A DNA stretch of 64,000 nucleotides from NCBI GenBank assembly GCA_019671005.1, contig CM033744.1, positions 12,578,128 through 12,642,127 on the forward strand. The letters run 5' to 3'. The DNA is from Hibiscus mutabilis (lineage: Eukaryota > Streptophyta > Magnoliopsida > Malvales > Malvaceae). The notes beneath the pieces were generated by a model, which ran no database searches, had not been told where the DNA came from, and saw nothing but the letters and a program-made list of their open reading frames with translations. Both the position numbers and the translations under genes were made by a program. Shown here one piece after another: positions 11,885 through 22,511 of this stretch (within the stretch, counting starts at the first letter, position 1; the number at the start of each line of letters is the position of its first letter).

Positions 11885-12200
11885 TATCGAAAACGGCAAC
11901 CTTCAATGCCGCAGCAACCCTTGATGCCTCGGCAACCATGGATGCGCATGCCTCGGCAACCTTCAACACCGCAGCAACTCCTGATACGCACACCTCGGCA
12001 ACTATAGACGCGCACGCCTCGGTAACCCCTAACGCATCGGCAACCATGGATGCACATGCCTCGGCAACCCTCGACGCCACGGTAACCACTAATACGCATG
12101 CCTTGGCAACCATGGACGAGTATGCCTCGGCAACTCTAGACATACATGACTTGGCAATATTGGGAGCAGTCGCCACGGCCGCACATACCTCGGCAATACC
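11885..12200. repeat. GGCAAC minisatellite, copy 1
   Basis: Irregular repeats of a core GATGCCTCGGCAACC, with variants at the GATG and CTCG positions, about every 15-30 bases. Copy 2 at 13045-13310 has lost some units. Confidence 0.85.
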
Positions 12201-12234
12201 CTGATTAGGTTATACGCCGTTGTGTCCCTGAAGA

Positions 12235-12818
12235 GGAGTAATAGAATGTACTCCGACAATGCCATTCTTCACCCTATGGAGGACATTTTGGAGGAACTCG
12301 TACCGTGGCCAAAGTTTTTCTATCCGGTTTGTATTGGCCAACACTATACAAAGATGCCCAAGAGTTTTACAAGAAATTTGATTATTGCCAGAGGATGGGC
12401 AATATCACCTACAAACCAATGGGCAATCAAGACCATGAATATAGATTAGGAAAGTGCCGGACAAAAGCGTTTGTTGGACATCAACGAGATAGAAGAATTT
12501 CGTGCACTCGCCTATAACAATGCACGAATCTACAAGGAGAAAACAAAGCAATGGCAGGACAAGAAACTATTGCCGCGACAATTCATGCCAGGGCAACTAG
12601 TTCTCTTATTCAATTCTCGGCTAATACTTTTCCCGGGAAAGCTGAAATCAAGATGGTCGGGACCATTCAAAGTTGTCAAACCATTCTCCCATGGTGCCGT
12701 GATAATCATGTCCATTACCGACAAACATGAATTCAAAGTTAACGGACAGAGATTGAAGCACTACAACGGTGCCCATGTAGAACGAAACAAAGAAGTTGAC
12801 ACCTTAGGAGATGCATGA
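12235..12818 (+). pseudogene. Integrase zinc-finger plus C-terminal fusion, copy 1
   Basis: One frame (near 12305-12430) reads W-P-T-L-Y-K-D-A-Q-E-F and then F-D-Y-C-Q-R-M-G-N. This is the end of an Athila integrase HHCC zinc finger in which the first Cys of the C-x2-C pair is Phe. After a frame change, 12471-12818 reads L-D-I-N-E-I-E-E-F-R-A-L-A-Y-N-N-A-R-I-Y-K-E-K and K-L-K-S-R-W-S-G-P-F-K-V, then V-N-G-Q-R-L-K-H-Y: the region after the catalytic core and the integrase C-terminal domain. The DDE core between them is missing. There is no ATG at the start of the longer frame. Confidence 0.75.
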
Positions 12819-12897
12819 GCATGTTCTCCTTTCGATATTTTCTTTTTCTTTTTTTTGAACTTTTTTTTTCTATTATTTTCGGTTATTTTTTCTTTTT

Positions 12898-14005
12898 ATA
12901 CATGGACTACAAGAGAACAAAGAAGAAAGACACCTCCACCATGGTAACACAAAAGGGAGTAGTGGCAAGCACATTAACCAAACTCTTTTTGGGCAATATT
13001 GTCACCCGATGGAAGGTGCGGATGGACTATAAGAAGTATCGAAAACGGCAACCTTCAATGCCGCAGCAACCCTTGATGCCTCGGCAACCATGGATGCGCA
13101 TGCCTCGACAACCTTCAACACCGCAGCAACTCCTGATACGCACGCCTCGGCAACCCCTAACGCATCGGCAACCCTCGACGCCACGTTAACCACTGATACA
13201 CATGCCTTGGCAACCATGGATGAGTATGCCTTGGTAACTCTAGACATACATGACTCGGCAATATTGGGAGCAGTCGCCACGGCCGCACATACCTCGGCAA
13301 TACCCTGATCAGGTTATACGCCGTTGTGTCCCTGAAGAGGAGTAACAGAATGTACTCCGACAATGCCATTCTTCACCCTATGGAGGACATTTTGGAGGAA
13401 CTCGTACCGTGGCCAAAGTTTTTCTATCCGGTTTGTATTGGCCAACACTGTACAAAGATGCCCAAGAGTTTTACAAGAAATTTGATCGTTGCCAGAGGAT
13501 AGGCAATATCACCTACAAACCAATGGGCAATCAAGACCATGAATATAGATTAGGAAAGTGCCGGACAAAAGCTTTTGTTGGACATCAACGAGATAGAAGA
13601 ATTTCGTGCACTCGCCTATAACAATGCACGAATCTACAAGGAGAAAACAAAGCAATGGCAGGACAAGAAACTATTGCCGCGACAATTCATGCCAGGGCAA
13701 CTAGTTCTCTTATTTAATTCTCGGCTAATACTTTTCCCGGGAAAGCTGAAATCAAGATGGTCGGGACCATTCAAAGTTGTCAAACCATTCTCCCATGGTG
13801 CCGTGATAATCAAGTCCATTACCGACAAACATGAATTCAAAGTTAACGGACAGAGATTGAAGCACTACAACGGTGCCCATGTAGAACGAAACAAAGAAGT
13901 TGACACCTTAGGAGATGCATGAGCATGTTCTCCTTTCGATATTTTCTTTTTCTTTTTTTTGAACTTTTTTTCTATTATTTTCGGTTATTTTTTTCTCTTT
14001 ATTTA
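12898..14005 (+). repeat. Internal tandem duplication, copy 2
   Basis: Repeats 11745-12897 with a shorter GGCAAC array and few substitutions, ending in the same T-rich tail (13940-14005). Confidence 0.9.
13340..13922 (+). pseudogene. Integrase zinc-finger plus C-terminal fusion, copy 2
   Basis: Same structure as the copy at 12235-12818. The zinc-finger part (from 13409) reads F-D-R-C-Q-R-I-G-N, again with Phe for the first Cys. The C-terminal frame (13575-13922) is almost residue-identical to copy 1, with a Met-to-Lys change in the I-I-M-S-I-T segment. The near identity shows that the duplication is recent or homogenised. Confidence 0.75.
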
Positions 14006-14732
14006 TTTTTGGAATTTTTAGGAGAGATTTCATTTTTCTTCATTATCTTTAGTTTTCAGGTTTTCTTTTCCACAACAAGACTCACAACCACCATGCTAAG
14101 GAAATTCACTGCCGACTACTTGCCACAGCAACCACAACAGAAACTGGCGATGCCCAGGCAACAACAATGGCTTCGGCAACTACTGATGCCCATACAAGTG
14201 AACCTGCATCGGCAAACATGGATCAAATCAAAGCAATGCTATTCACGCGGTACCAGCATTCAACCACCGATTGAAAAATGAATCAAGCAAACGGCACGAA
14301 GGAAACTTATCACTCGAGGTGACGACCTCTCTGACTAACTCATTTCATTTAGTTTCTTTTAAATTTTGTTTCACTCTTACATGCATTGAGGACAATGCTT
14401 CTCTCGAGTTTTGGGGGGTGTTGGTTTCTAGTTAGTTTCATGTTTAGTTGCATTCATCTTTAGCAATCACATATAGGTTGCATATATTACTTGCCATGCC
14501 TTTAACTGGATTTAACTACTTAAGACTTGTTGAATATCCAATGATGAATTTTTGCCGCTGCACTTAATTGAAATAACCTTTAATTTTAGGATTGCATGAA
14601 AAGAACTTAGAATTTTACTATGATGCTAATTTTTTTACACGGTTGTGGCTTGTTGATTGAAAGAAACTTAGTGAACTTAGGTTGCTTAAAATTTGGGTAA
14701 ATTTAAAATTGAAAATTAAAAGTTAATTTCTT
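14006..14732 (+). other. Athila-type element, 3' noncoding part
   Basis: A short GGCAAC-rich frame (to 14280) is followed by noncoding sequence with CATTGAGGACAATGC and a GAGTTTTGGGGGG tract near 14383-14418, resembling the internal polypurine-like block of Athila elements. No env-like ORF is visible. Confidence 0.6.
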
Positions 14733-14870
14733 GCTAGAGGTGCCCGAAACTGGCTCTAGTAGTTAATGCACATTAAAGAATCGCTAGAGGTGCCCGAAAT
14801 TGGCTCTAGTCGACTAAAATAAAATGAGAAATTGCTTACTTTGCTAGAGGTGCCCGAAATTGGCTCTAGT
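14733..14870 (+). repeat. Three hairpin-forming 28-bp repeats
   Basis: Units at 14733-14760, 14783-14810 and 14843-14870 begin GCTAGAGG and end GCTCTAGT, so each can fold by pairing CTAGAG with CTCTAG. They differ at one position; the spacers are unrelated AT-rich sequence. Confidence 0.9.
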
Positions 14871-15144
14871 GAAAATAAAAATAATGCCCCGATAATTAAA
14901 TTGATAAAAGCCTATTGTTCACATAGAATCTTGAAAATCAACTTGTACACAACTACGCACACACATTGTCACTAGCATTATAGTTTTGTTCCGGGAAATT
15001 TTTTGTGCTATCCGAAAAATTTAAAAGGTGATCATACTTTGTGCCACAGTTCCGAGGTTTGAATTCAAGTTTGAAGCATGTATTTGATGATTAAAGTCTT
15101 GGCAGGTAATTGTTAGTTTGCATTGCTTGAGGACAAGCAATAGT

Positions 15145-15159
15145 TCGAGTTTGGGGGTG
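15145..15159 (+). other. Polypurine tract, Athila-type element
   Basis: G-rich tract GAGTTTGGGGGTG immediately before the TGATAAGTG start of the 3' LTR. Confidence 0.7.
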
Positions 15160-16684
15160 TGATAAGTGTTCAAAAGTACTATTTTTATTACCCTTTTTAC
15201 TTATATTATTGTTAGACTTAAGCTCATATTAGTTGCATAATTAGTCATTCATGCATTAATCCATGTTTCCTTCCATCGTTAAGCTTGATTACATAACTTG
15301 GTAGTTTTTGTGGGAAAAGATGCTGCGTTGGTGTGTTTTGTGTGTATGTTCAGGATCATTTGCCAAAGGAGACGCCGAGCTAGTTGCCAGGGCAATGCAT
15401 GAAGGAGACGCCGAGCCAATTGCCATGGTAATTGTCGACAAGAGCAAAGGTGATATGGTAGTCGAAATTGATGACTATACAAGCCCAAGATGAAGTGGAG
15501 CAAAGCCCAAACCCAAAGGAATTTGATTTCCATGCAGAGATCAAAGAAGAATTAAATTCCAAGAAGATAGGAGAAGTTCTAGTAGGAATACAATTATAAT
15601 AAAGAATTATATTCTTTAAAGATAATTTAATTCCAACTTAAACTCCTCCTCAAAGAAGGACTTTGGCCTAGCCCTATAAATAAGAAGGAGATTTCGACAA
15701 TTCCAGAGAGAGCAAGAGGGAAATTTCGACAAGTCCAAGTAGGGCAAGAGGAGAGAATTTTCGACAAGCATCAAGAGCAAGGAGGATTTCGACAAGCCTC
15801 CTCCTTCATCCTTTTCTTTCTTGTTCGATTGGGTTCATGCTAGGGATTGTTTATCTTGTGTTTCTTTGGAACCTAGCCATGAACTAAATTTACTTGGCTA
15901 TGGTTATTGTGTTTTGTGGTTGTGACAAACTATTGGTTTTTGTTTAGGTAATAAGAGTTTGCACTTTTCTATTTCAAGGTTTATTCATTCTTGGTTCTTA
16001 TTCTTGTTTGCGAGTGAATTGGGAGAGGATCTCGTGATTTCATCTATTTATCTAATATCGGGAGAGTTAGATTCAAGAAACGAATGAATATGATCTTTAT
16101 TCAATCTATTGATGGTGAAGATTAATCCGGCTTAGGAATAAGTTAAGGATTTCAACGGCTAAGAGGAGCGCAAGATTGTTTGTTGTTCACCCTTGATTCA
16201 CGCAAGGATGTATTATCAAGGCATGCGCAAGTAGCTAGAGTTTCGACTTAGGGATAAGAAGAAACCATTGAAGAACGCTCTGCCGAACCTTGAAGTTGCT
16301 GCCCAGACGCCCAAGTAGTTGCCCAACTAGTTGCCCAGGCAACCATCGATTAGTTGCCAAGGCAACCCCGTTGTGCAAGTTGCCACGGCAACTGAGTTGC
16401 CCGTGCACTCTTTTACCAAAACGATTCAATCGGCTATCACACCTCAACTCACGATAACCTGGCCTATCTCTCTCTTTTTCTTTCATCTATTCTTTTAGTT
16501 TATTGCTTTTACTTTTCTCGTTAATTAAAACCTCTATTATCAATTGTGTTTTTATTTTCAGTGCAGTAACTTAAGCAAAGTGGCCCAAATCAATCCCTGT
16601 GGAGACGATACTCGATACTCATATCACTTTATTACTTGCGACGTGTATACTTGCACATTTGCGTAGCACTTATCACACGCAACA
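15160..16684 (+). repeat. 3' LTR, Athila-type element
   Basis: 1525 bp; matches the 5' LTR apart from about 20 substitutions and a 24-bp insertion near 15385-15415. The TATA box is at 15675-15682. Confidence 0.93.
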
Positions 16685-17104
16685 CTTCCCATGAAAATAT
16701 TTAAAGATAACGGGTACAAAGCAAATAAGAAATTTAAACCATGCATAGGTAAGTTAAGATAATCAAATATACCAAATTAGAATTTAGTTACAAAATAATG
16801 CCACATCGGTAAAATAGTAAAGTATACCGTATCAAAATATAGGCTCATGTCACCGTAATAAAGATAGTCTGGAAGATAGAAACATTACAACAAAAGAAGT
16901 GTACCGAATGTGTCGATCCTCCAAGTGCCAAGTCCAGGAAGTCTATCCAAAAGTATCTGAAAGGGAAAGATTTTGGAGGAATGAGCTAGGGAGCTCACTG
17001 TGTTCCCATAAGTGCAGATGAAACATATAAATAGTTCAGACATGTATAAATAATTTCGGTAAAAGATGCTTCAAGGAAACCAAAGCTTTATTTATACTTA
17101 ACTA

Positions 17105-17310
17105 CCCTCCAACCGTACACCGATATGCAGTTCCCCAAAACTGCATCTATAAGGACTTACCCTAGGCCCAATGGGCGTAGGAACCAACCTAAGGGGCTGC
17201 CTTAGGTCTATAAGGAATTACCTGAGCCGAGCATCGAAACCTACTCAAAGGGTGACCTTGGGTCTATAAGGAATTACCAGCTGGATCAGGGCTGAACCTA
17301 TAGAGACTTC
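17105..17310. repeat. Minisatellite in the solo LTR
   Basis: Irregular units with a core like GGTCTATAAGGAATTACC (near 17206 and 17261) and related AAGGACTTACC and AGAGACTT variants. It sits in the same relative place as the arrays of the other Tekay-like LTRs but is unrelated in sequence. Confidence 0.65.
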
Positions 17311-18885
17311 ATAACATATCCCTAATAGTATACCCCAAATAAATATCATTTTTCATACAGCAGACATCAATATCGGGGATCATATGGCAGACATATATTT
17401 TATAATAGAAAACGGTAACTAGAGATCATGCTTTGAAATCAAACATATGGGTATACTTTCAATGCAGATAAGGTAGTCATGCATTCAATCATATAATAAT
17501 ATCATGTTTTCAAAATAGATAGGATATTCAAATCATATAAAATTATTCATGCTTTCAATTAAAGAAAAATATTCATGTGCATATGATTATTTCAGAAAAT
17601 ATATTTAAAACCATAATTTAGCACACAAGGAACACACCTTAAAAGCTAGTTAAAAGGGTCTATTGGGCACCTGCCTCGCTACGCTCTGCAGTTGTACTAG
17701 ATCCTAAATCATAACAGGGCAAGGTTACTACAAAAGAATAATTTCTAATTATTTAATTTCAATAAGTTTTCTAAGATCATACGAGTAACTACGGGTGCAC
17801 ACTGATGAGCGAATTGGGAGAAGCTGGGCTGAGTAGAGGAACGGTGGGGTGAATCTCGAGTACCTTTAAACAGATAATCATTCAAATTAGTCTTTTATTC
17901 AATTACATAAGCTCTCTTAAAAGAAATAACTTAATACATATGCATGTTTGGATTCAAGGTCAGATTTGGAAGGTTTCGGGTTAGAATTTCATGAAACAAA
18001 CATTAAAAATGGACTTAGGACATCGAAAAACATAAAATAGGGGTTTTCAAAAAAAATTGACTTTTTGTCAAAGTCAACGGCCAACTATCAGAGTCAACAA
18101 TCATAGTCAACTGAGTTGACTCAGACGGGTTGACTCGGACATGGTTCGGGTCAAACGTGTCAGATCGGGTCAGATATCTTAGGCTTGGACGATGATAAGT
18201 TTGGACTGAGTCATGCGGTTCAAGATTGTAAGCCATATCCTAAACTGGTCCACTTACCCCAGAAATCAGACCGTCGAATGATCATCAAAAAAGGTCACCA
18301 GAGACACCATTTGTGTCGATTATGGTAGAAAAACGAAGCCCGTTAAACATATGATTGAACCAAACCCAGGATATAGCCATACAAGCCGAAATCTTACCGA
18401 AAAAAGCCAGAAAATGTAAATTATGGCCAAAAATGCGTAGCTCCGATGAGGCCTCTCCCGTTGTCGAAAAAATGATAGATCAAAGAAGATTTGCTCTAAT
18501 CGACATGCTGAGCATGACGGTGGCCTCAATTTCATGCCACAACATAGACGGTGATAGAAAATGGCCAAAAGTAAGCGAGGAGATTTGGGTTTAAAAACTG
18601 AAACTTCAAACAAATCTCCACGGAAAACGGTGATAGCTTGCCGTGAGTGAAGGACGATCTAGGGTCGGGGTATGATGGCGCTTTGATTAGAGACGGCAGT
18701 GATGACCACGCCGCAGCGGTGAGGTAGATCAAACGGTGAACGGTGGTAAAGACCTTTGGTGTGCTCTCACTCTAACTCCTGGTGAAGAAGATTCAATAAA
18801 GACAGTAGGTGAAGAGTCATATGGGTTATTAAATCTAATTTAATATACTTCCCAAACTTAACTCTAATATTATTCTTGGTAACAC

Positions 18886-18995
18886 TTAATAGAAATGAGT
18901 ACTTGGCTCAATTGTTCAGAACCCGTAGGAGAAATGAGGGGTAAGGTTGTGGGTTCAAACCCCACCAGCCCCACTCTTTCATTTCTATATTTTAT
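18886..18995 (+). mobile_element. tRNA-derived SINE-like insertion
   Basis: TGGCTCAATTGT (18904-18915) fits a Pol III A box and GGTTCAAACCC (18952-18962) fits a B box, spaced as in tRNA-derived SINEs; an AT-rich tail follows. The arms of a tRNA cloverleaf are not present, so it is not a functional tRNA gene. Confidence 0.6.
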
Positions 18996-19189
18996 TAATT
19001 ATTATTAATTAGTATTTTTATGCATATATATGAGTGTTACAATCACCTTGAGAGTGATGAACATCTCTTAATGCCAGCACGACAAGAAATCGGGGCATCA
19101 GTTTCAAGTTTTTTGGGCTTCAACTTTTCGAGAGCAGTGAAAATCTTCTTGTACTTACGCATAAGAAAATAGGGTAGCGTCTCTAAGCG

Positions 19190-19450
19190 AAATGTTTTAT
19201 ATAGGAAGAACTCGTAGCTCCAGGAGTTCAAAGAGAAAGGTTTTATATAGGAAGAACTCATAGCTCTAGGATTTTAAAGAGAAAGGTTATATATAAGAAG
19301 AACTCGTAGCCCCAAGATTTCAAAGCGAAAGGTTCTATATAAGAACTCTTAGCTCCAAGATTTCAAAGTGAAAGGTTCTATATAATAAGAACTCGTAGCT
19401 CTAGGATTTCAAAGAGAAAGGTTCTATATAGGAAGAGATCGTAGCTCCGA
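19190..19450. repeat. Minisatellite, about 45-bp units, Tat element 1
   Basis: GAACTC-core units at 19208, 19254, 19300, 19343, 19389 and a variant at 19434, each followed by GTAGCTCC-like and CAAAGAGAAAGG segments. It lies just upstream of the polypurine tract. Confidence 0.9.
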
Positions 19451-19520
19451 GACTCCAGACAGGGAAGTGGGACAAAAATTAGTGCTTTTGATCTTTGCTA
19501 TATTCTCGTTTTACAAGAAT

Positions 19521-19537
19521 GAGCAAAGAGGGGTAGC
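19521..19537 (+). other. Polypurine tract, Tat element 1
   Basis: GAGCAAAGAGGGGTAGC directly precedes the LTR; Tat element 2 has GAACAAAGAGGGGCAGC in the same place (59649-59665). Confidence 0.85.
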
Positions 19538-21847
19538 TGTAATCACTAATTTTTATCCATGTTAATCGCCCATTTTTATTTTATTTAATTGATTATCTTA
19601 TTAATTTGCTTTTATTATTAATAATAATCAAAAAAATAAATATCAATCAAATAAAAAACAGTATATTATTAAATATACCAATCTATTTACATTTTTGTAA
19701 CCCAATATATATATATATTACATTTAGCTCATTTCAGGCCCAAATATTAAAACCCTAGCCCTAATTTTAACAAAATCTGATATCCTCTTATCCTTGCGCA
19801 GCCAAATCAGAACCATTGGAGTCCAAGGCAATCCAACGACCCAGATTCTATCTCATCATGGAAGCCCTAGCTACTCTATCTTTGAACTTGTGCCGCATCT
19901 TCCTGGCTTTCAGATTTGTGAAGGGATTCGATGGTCCAAATTGCCTCATCCAAGGCCTTTCAGCTCCTGTGACCTTTCACATGCCACGGCAGCAGCTTTG
20001 ATGGTCCCATCGTCCAAGCTCGTGCCACACCAGCCTCTCTTCTCCACTAGTCCCCTCTCATCAAAAAAAGCCACGATGATACATGCAAACACAAAAGAAG
20101 ATTGTTAAGCATATCCCCAATAGTGGCAGAATGGGCATGAATACAAAAAAAAAAGATAATTGCATGAAAGGCAACCAATGCGAATTTTATATTTTTGATT
20201 TCATGTAATTTAGAAATCTATAAATAGGGGATATATATACAAACCTTAAACACATTGTCACCCATTTAGGAGATTCTAATCAATACAAGAAAAGAAAGAA
20301 CTCTTCTGAGGTATTTTTTCTCTTATAGTTCATTTTTGAATCAAAATAAAAGGGCTAGGGTTTCTCACCTTGAGGTCTCTAGAATGTCATCGTCTCTGAT
20401 AGACGGTTCCCAATGGACCGATGACATGAGGCTGTTGGGTATTCTCTTTTTTTCAAAAAAAATATTTTCAAAGAGTTTTTTAGGTCTCAATTTTAGGGAT
20501 TTAGGAGAGATCAATATCTTGTTTTGAAAATTTAAGGGTGGTTTAGATTTTAGGGCAAAAAAATAGAGTTCGGGGTTTGTTTTTATAAGGTCGCCGACGC
20601 TGGCAAACGACAGTTGGCGATGGGTTGTAATTTTCTAAGGCGGCCAATAAAGCAAAGGAATCGCCGGAATCTAGGTTCATGATAAACCTAGATGATTCTC
20701 GAGGAACATTTGAGAGAAAAATATGGGGAGGATTTTTTATCGGTTTTGTTCAAATGAAAAAATAAAAACTGTTATTGCTTTTGGGGTTTTATACCCATTC
20801 CAAAAAGGGTTTGTTTACTATTTTAAGGACCTCCGTCCTCACCTTATCCTATTCGCGGTCCTTCACAAATTTTCAAGATTTTGAATTTGGTCACCATCTT
20901 CAAATCAGTTCTGGTTTCTTTCAAATTAGCCCCGAAAGTTCCTTTTTCTTTTAATTTGGTCTAAGACCAGTGGGTAAATGACCCGTTGAGCCCTTTTCCT
21001 TTTTGGTTTATTTAATTTCATGCCCTTTATCTTTCGTTTTACTTCTATTTGCTCGTTTTATATTTGTTTGTTTATATATATGTTCATTTATTATCATGTT
21101 TACATTTTGCTCGTGCATTTTATTTGCTAGCATATTTATTGTGACATCCATTTAATTGTCATTCATTTAATTCTTATTATTTAATCCTATGTTTACCTTG
21201 ACAATTAATTAATTTTAACTATAAAAATGAGGTATTAATAGTTCGAGTATTTGTATCGTAATATCTTGAATTAATGGATATTGACCAAATATTCAAATTA
21301 ATTTATGTTGTCCAAAGATAAATTTCAACACGAATAAAATTTGACAAGTCATAACATTATACTTAACTTGTTTGCATCAAGCATAAAGGTTGTGTACTTA
21401 ATTCGAACCATAAATTAACACAACAATCAGTCTTATTTGATGTTGGTTTAATCTATGGTCTGAATCTAAAGTCGACCTTATTAATTAAATGACCAATTAA
21501 TTCAAACCCACCAAGTGTTAAAGCTTACTTATTTAAAACTTATATTTAATTGAGAACATTTAATTAAATTCAATTTAAATTTCAATGATTTTCATCGGCA
21601 AAAAGCAACATAGGATTTGTTACCGATTTTGGGCGGTATGGGAGGTGCTAATCCTTCCCTACACGTAACCAACTCCCGAACCCGTTTTTTAATGAATCTC
21701 TAGTTTTTTGGTGCCCGGTCTACCTTATCTAAGTGACCGGTGGCGACTCTAAATTTTATTTTAAAATACAAGCTTTTTCAAATTCCCCCTATAAGAATTT
21801 TTTTTAAAGAGAGGGAACTCCAATTTTTTTTAAAATTAGTCGTTACA
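19538..21847 (+). repeat. 3' LTR of Tat element 1
   Basis: Starts TGTAATCACTAA after the polypurine tract and ends CGTTACA. It has a TATA box at 20219-20226 and, near the end, the CCTTCCCTACACGTAACC and GGTGGCGACTC blocks shared with the other Tat LTRs in the window. Length is 2310 bp. Short frames inside are not recognised as genes. Confidence 0.85.
20219..20226 (+). promoter_or_regulatory. TATA box of the Tat element 1 LTR
   Basis: TATAAATA followed by GGGGATAT, about 680 bases into the LTR; the equivalent in Tat element 2 is at 60059-60066. Confidence 0.6.
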
Positions 21848-21869
21848 ACAGCAGATGGTGCTTCGAGCT

Positions 21870-22265
21870 GGGACCATGGATTGTGTGTTGTAATGGGTTT
21901 AGCTTTTGGCTAAGGGTGTGCAGTGTGGTCATGAGAACTAATGGGGAAGTCACGATTAATAGATAGAATCCCAAAAGAAAAATGGCCTCTTGGCCGGGAG
22001 ATTAATTACGAGCACATGAGGGTGACTACGAATTAAGGGGAAGCTATGGTTGAAAGAAAGGAGCAAAAAAAAAGAAGCTATGACCTTTCGGCCATAGTGC
22101 CACATACACCAACCCTCTCGATCACCCCATGAGCTCTGAAACCAATCCCTAAGCCATTATCCATGAGTCAGAGCCTTACCATACTCGAAATCCCAACACT
22201 CCAAATGCACACCACACTCCTCACGCTTAGCCAAAACTTAAACCCACTACAATGCACATGGTGAC
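21870..22265. repeat. Imperfect inverted repeat around a 250-bp centre
   Basis: About 65 bases at 21870-21940 pair imperfectly with 22195-22265, both around a GGGTTTAGCTTTTGGCTAAG-like core and its complement. The start lies 22 bases after the Tat LTR. Nothing else is recognised from 21848 to 22510. Confidence 0.6.
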
Positions 22266-22511
22266 TGAAATACATTGGTTATACGATGGGCAAGAACTTT
22301 GGTTAGTTTGGGTAGATTCAACCCAAAGAAGAAGATGAATATAATAAAAGGGTCTGTTTGAGACAGTCGTTTCTCGAAGAAGGCAACCAGAGCACTATGA
22401 CAACAGACGTGGCTCATGAAGACGGGGCTCGAGGCTTTAAAAGTGTTTTCTTGACGGTTCCAAGCCTATGTAGCGATTACACATGGCTCATGAAGACGGT
22501 ATTAGCGTTTA

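Larger units (their letters stand above)
11745..12897 (+). repeat. Internal tandem duplication, copy 1
   Basis: Contains a short ATGGACTACAAG-started frame, a GGCAAC minisatellite, an integrase zinc-finger remnant, an integrase C-terminal remnant and a T-rich tail. It is followed directly by copy 2 at a distance of 1153 bp. Confidence 0.9.
8860..16684 (+). mobile_element. Non-autonomous Athila-type LTR retrotransposon
   Basis: LTRs at 8860-10360 and 15160-16684 start TGATAAGTG and end CACGCAACA. An exact target duplication CTTCC lies at 8855-8859 and 16685-16689. The primer site TGGCGCCGTTGCCGGGGA is the Athila type, and a polypurine tract precedes the 3' LTR. By eye the LTRs differ at about 20 substitutions plus one 24-bp indel over 1.5 kb, so insertion was recent. 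The interior (4.8 kb) has one open gag-derived frame and two tandem copies of a fused integrase-end module; protease, RT, RNase H and the integrase core are missing. It would need proteins supplied by a related element. Confidence 0.93.
8790..19041 (-). mobile_element. Solo Tekay-like LTR, split by an Athila-type element
   Basis: Flanked by an exact 5-bp duplication ATCAC (8785-8789 and 19042-19046) inside the Tat 3' repeat array. The sequence begins TATAACCCC and ends GTGTTACA, which on the minus strand is a TGTAACAC start. Subtracting the nested element and its duplicated target leaves about 2.4 kb without coding sequence, close to the 2.3-kb LTRs of the chromovirus at 35567-44875. It is therefore a solo LTR left by LTR-LTR recombination. 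It carries its own minisatellite (17110-17310) and a SINE-like insertion. Confidence 0.85.
4865..21847 (+). mobile_element. Tat-lineage Ty3/gypsy element 1, truncated and interrupted
   Basis: From left to right: a noncoding spacer like that between the two ORFs of Tat elements (4865-4985), a gag C-terminal remnant (4986-5080), a long 3' noncoding region with minisatellites (5200-8789, resuming at 19047), a polypurine tract (19521-19537) and a 3' LTR (19538-21847). The 3' region is collinear with Tat element 2 at 55550-59665. Protease, RT, RNase H and integrase are absent. A solo LTR (8790-19041) with a nested Athila-type element interrupts it. The 5' LTR is missing. Confidence 0.8.

Noticed and set aside
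18015..18732. Overlapping frames on both strands as host exons
   Set aside because: They are in the solo LTR; frames on opposite strands overlap and show no recognisable domain.
18904..18962. Possible tRNA gene from the GGTTCAAACCC box
   Set aside because: No acceptor, anticodon or D arm can be formed at tRNA spacing; better read as a SINE-like element.
19794..20108. 104-codon frame as a host gene
   Set aside because: It lies wholly inside the Tat element 1 LTR upstream of its TATA box and matches no family I know.
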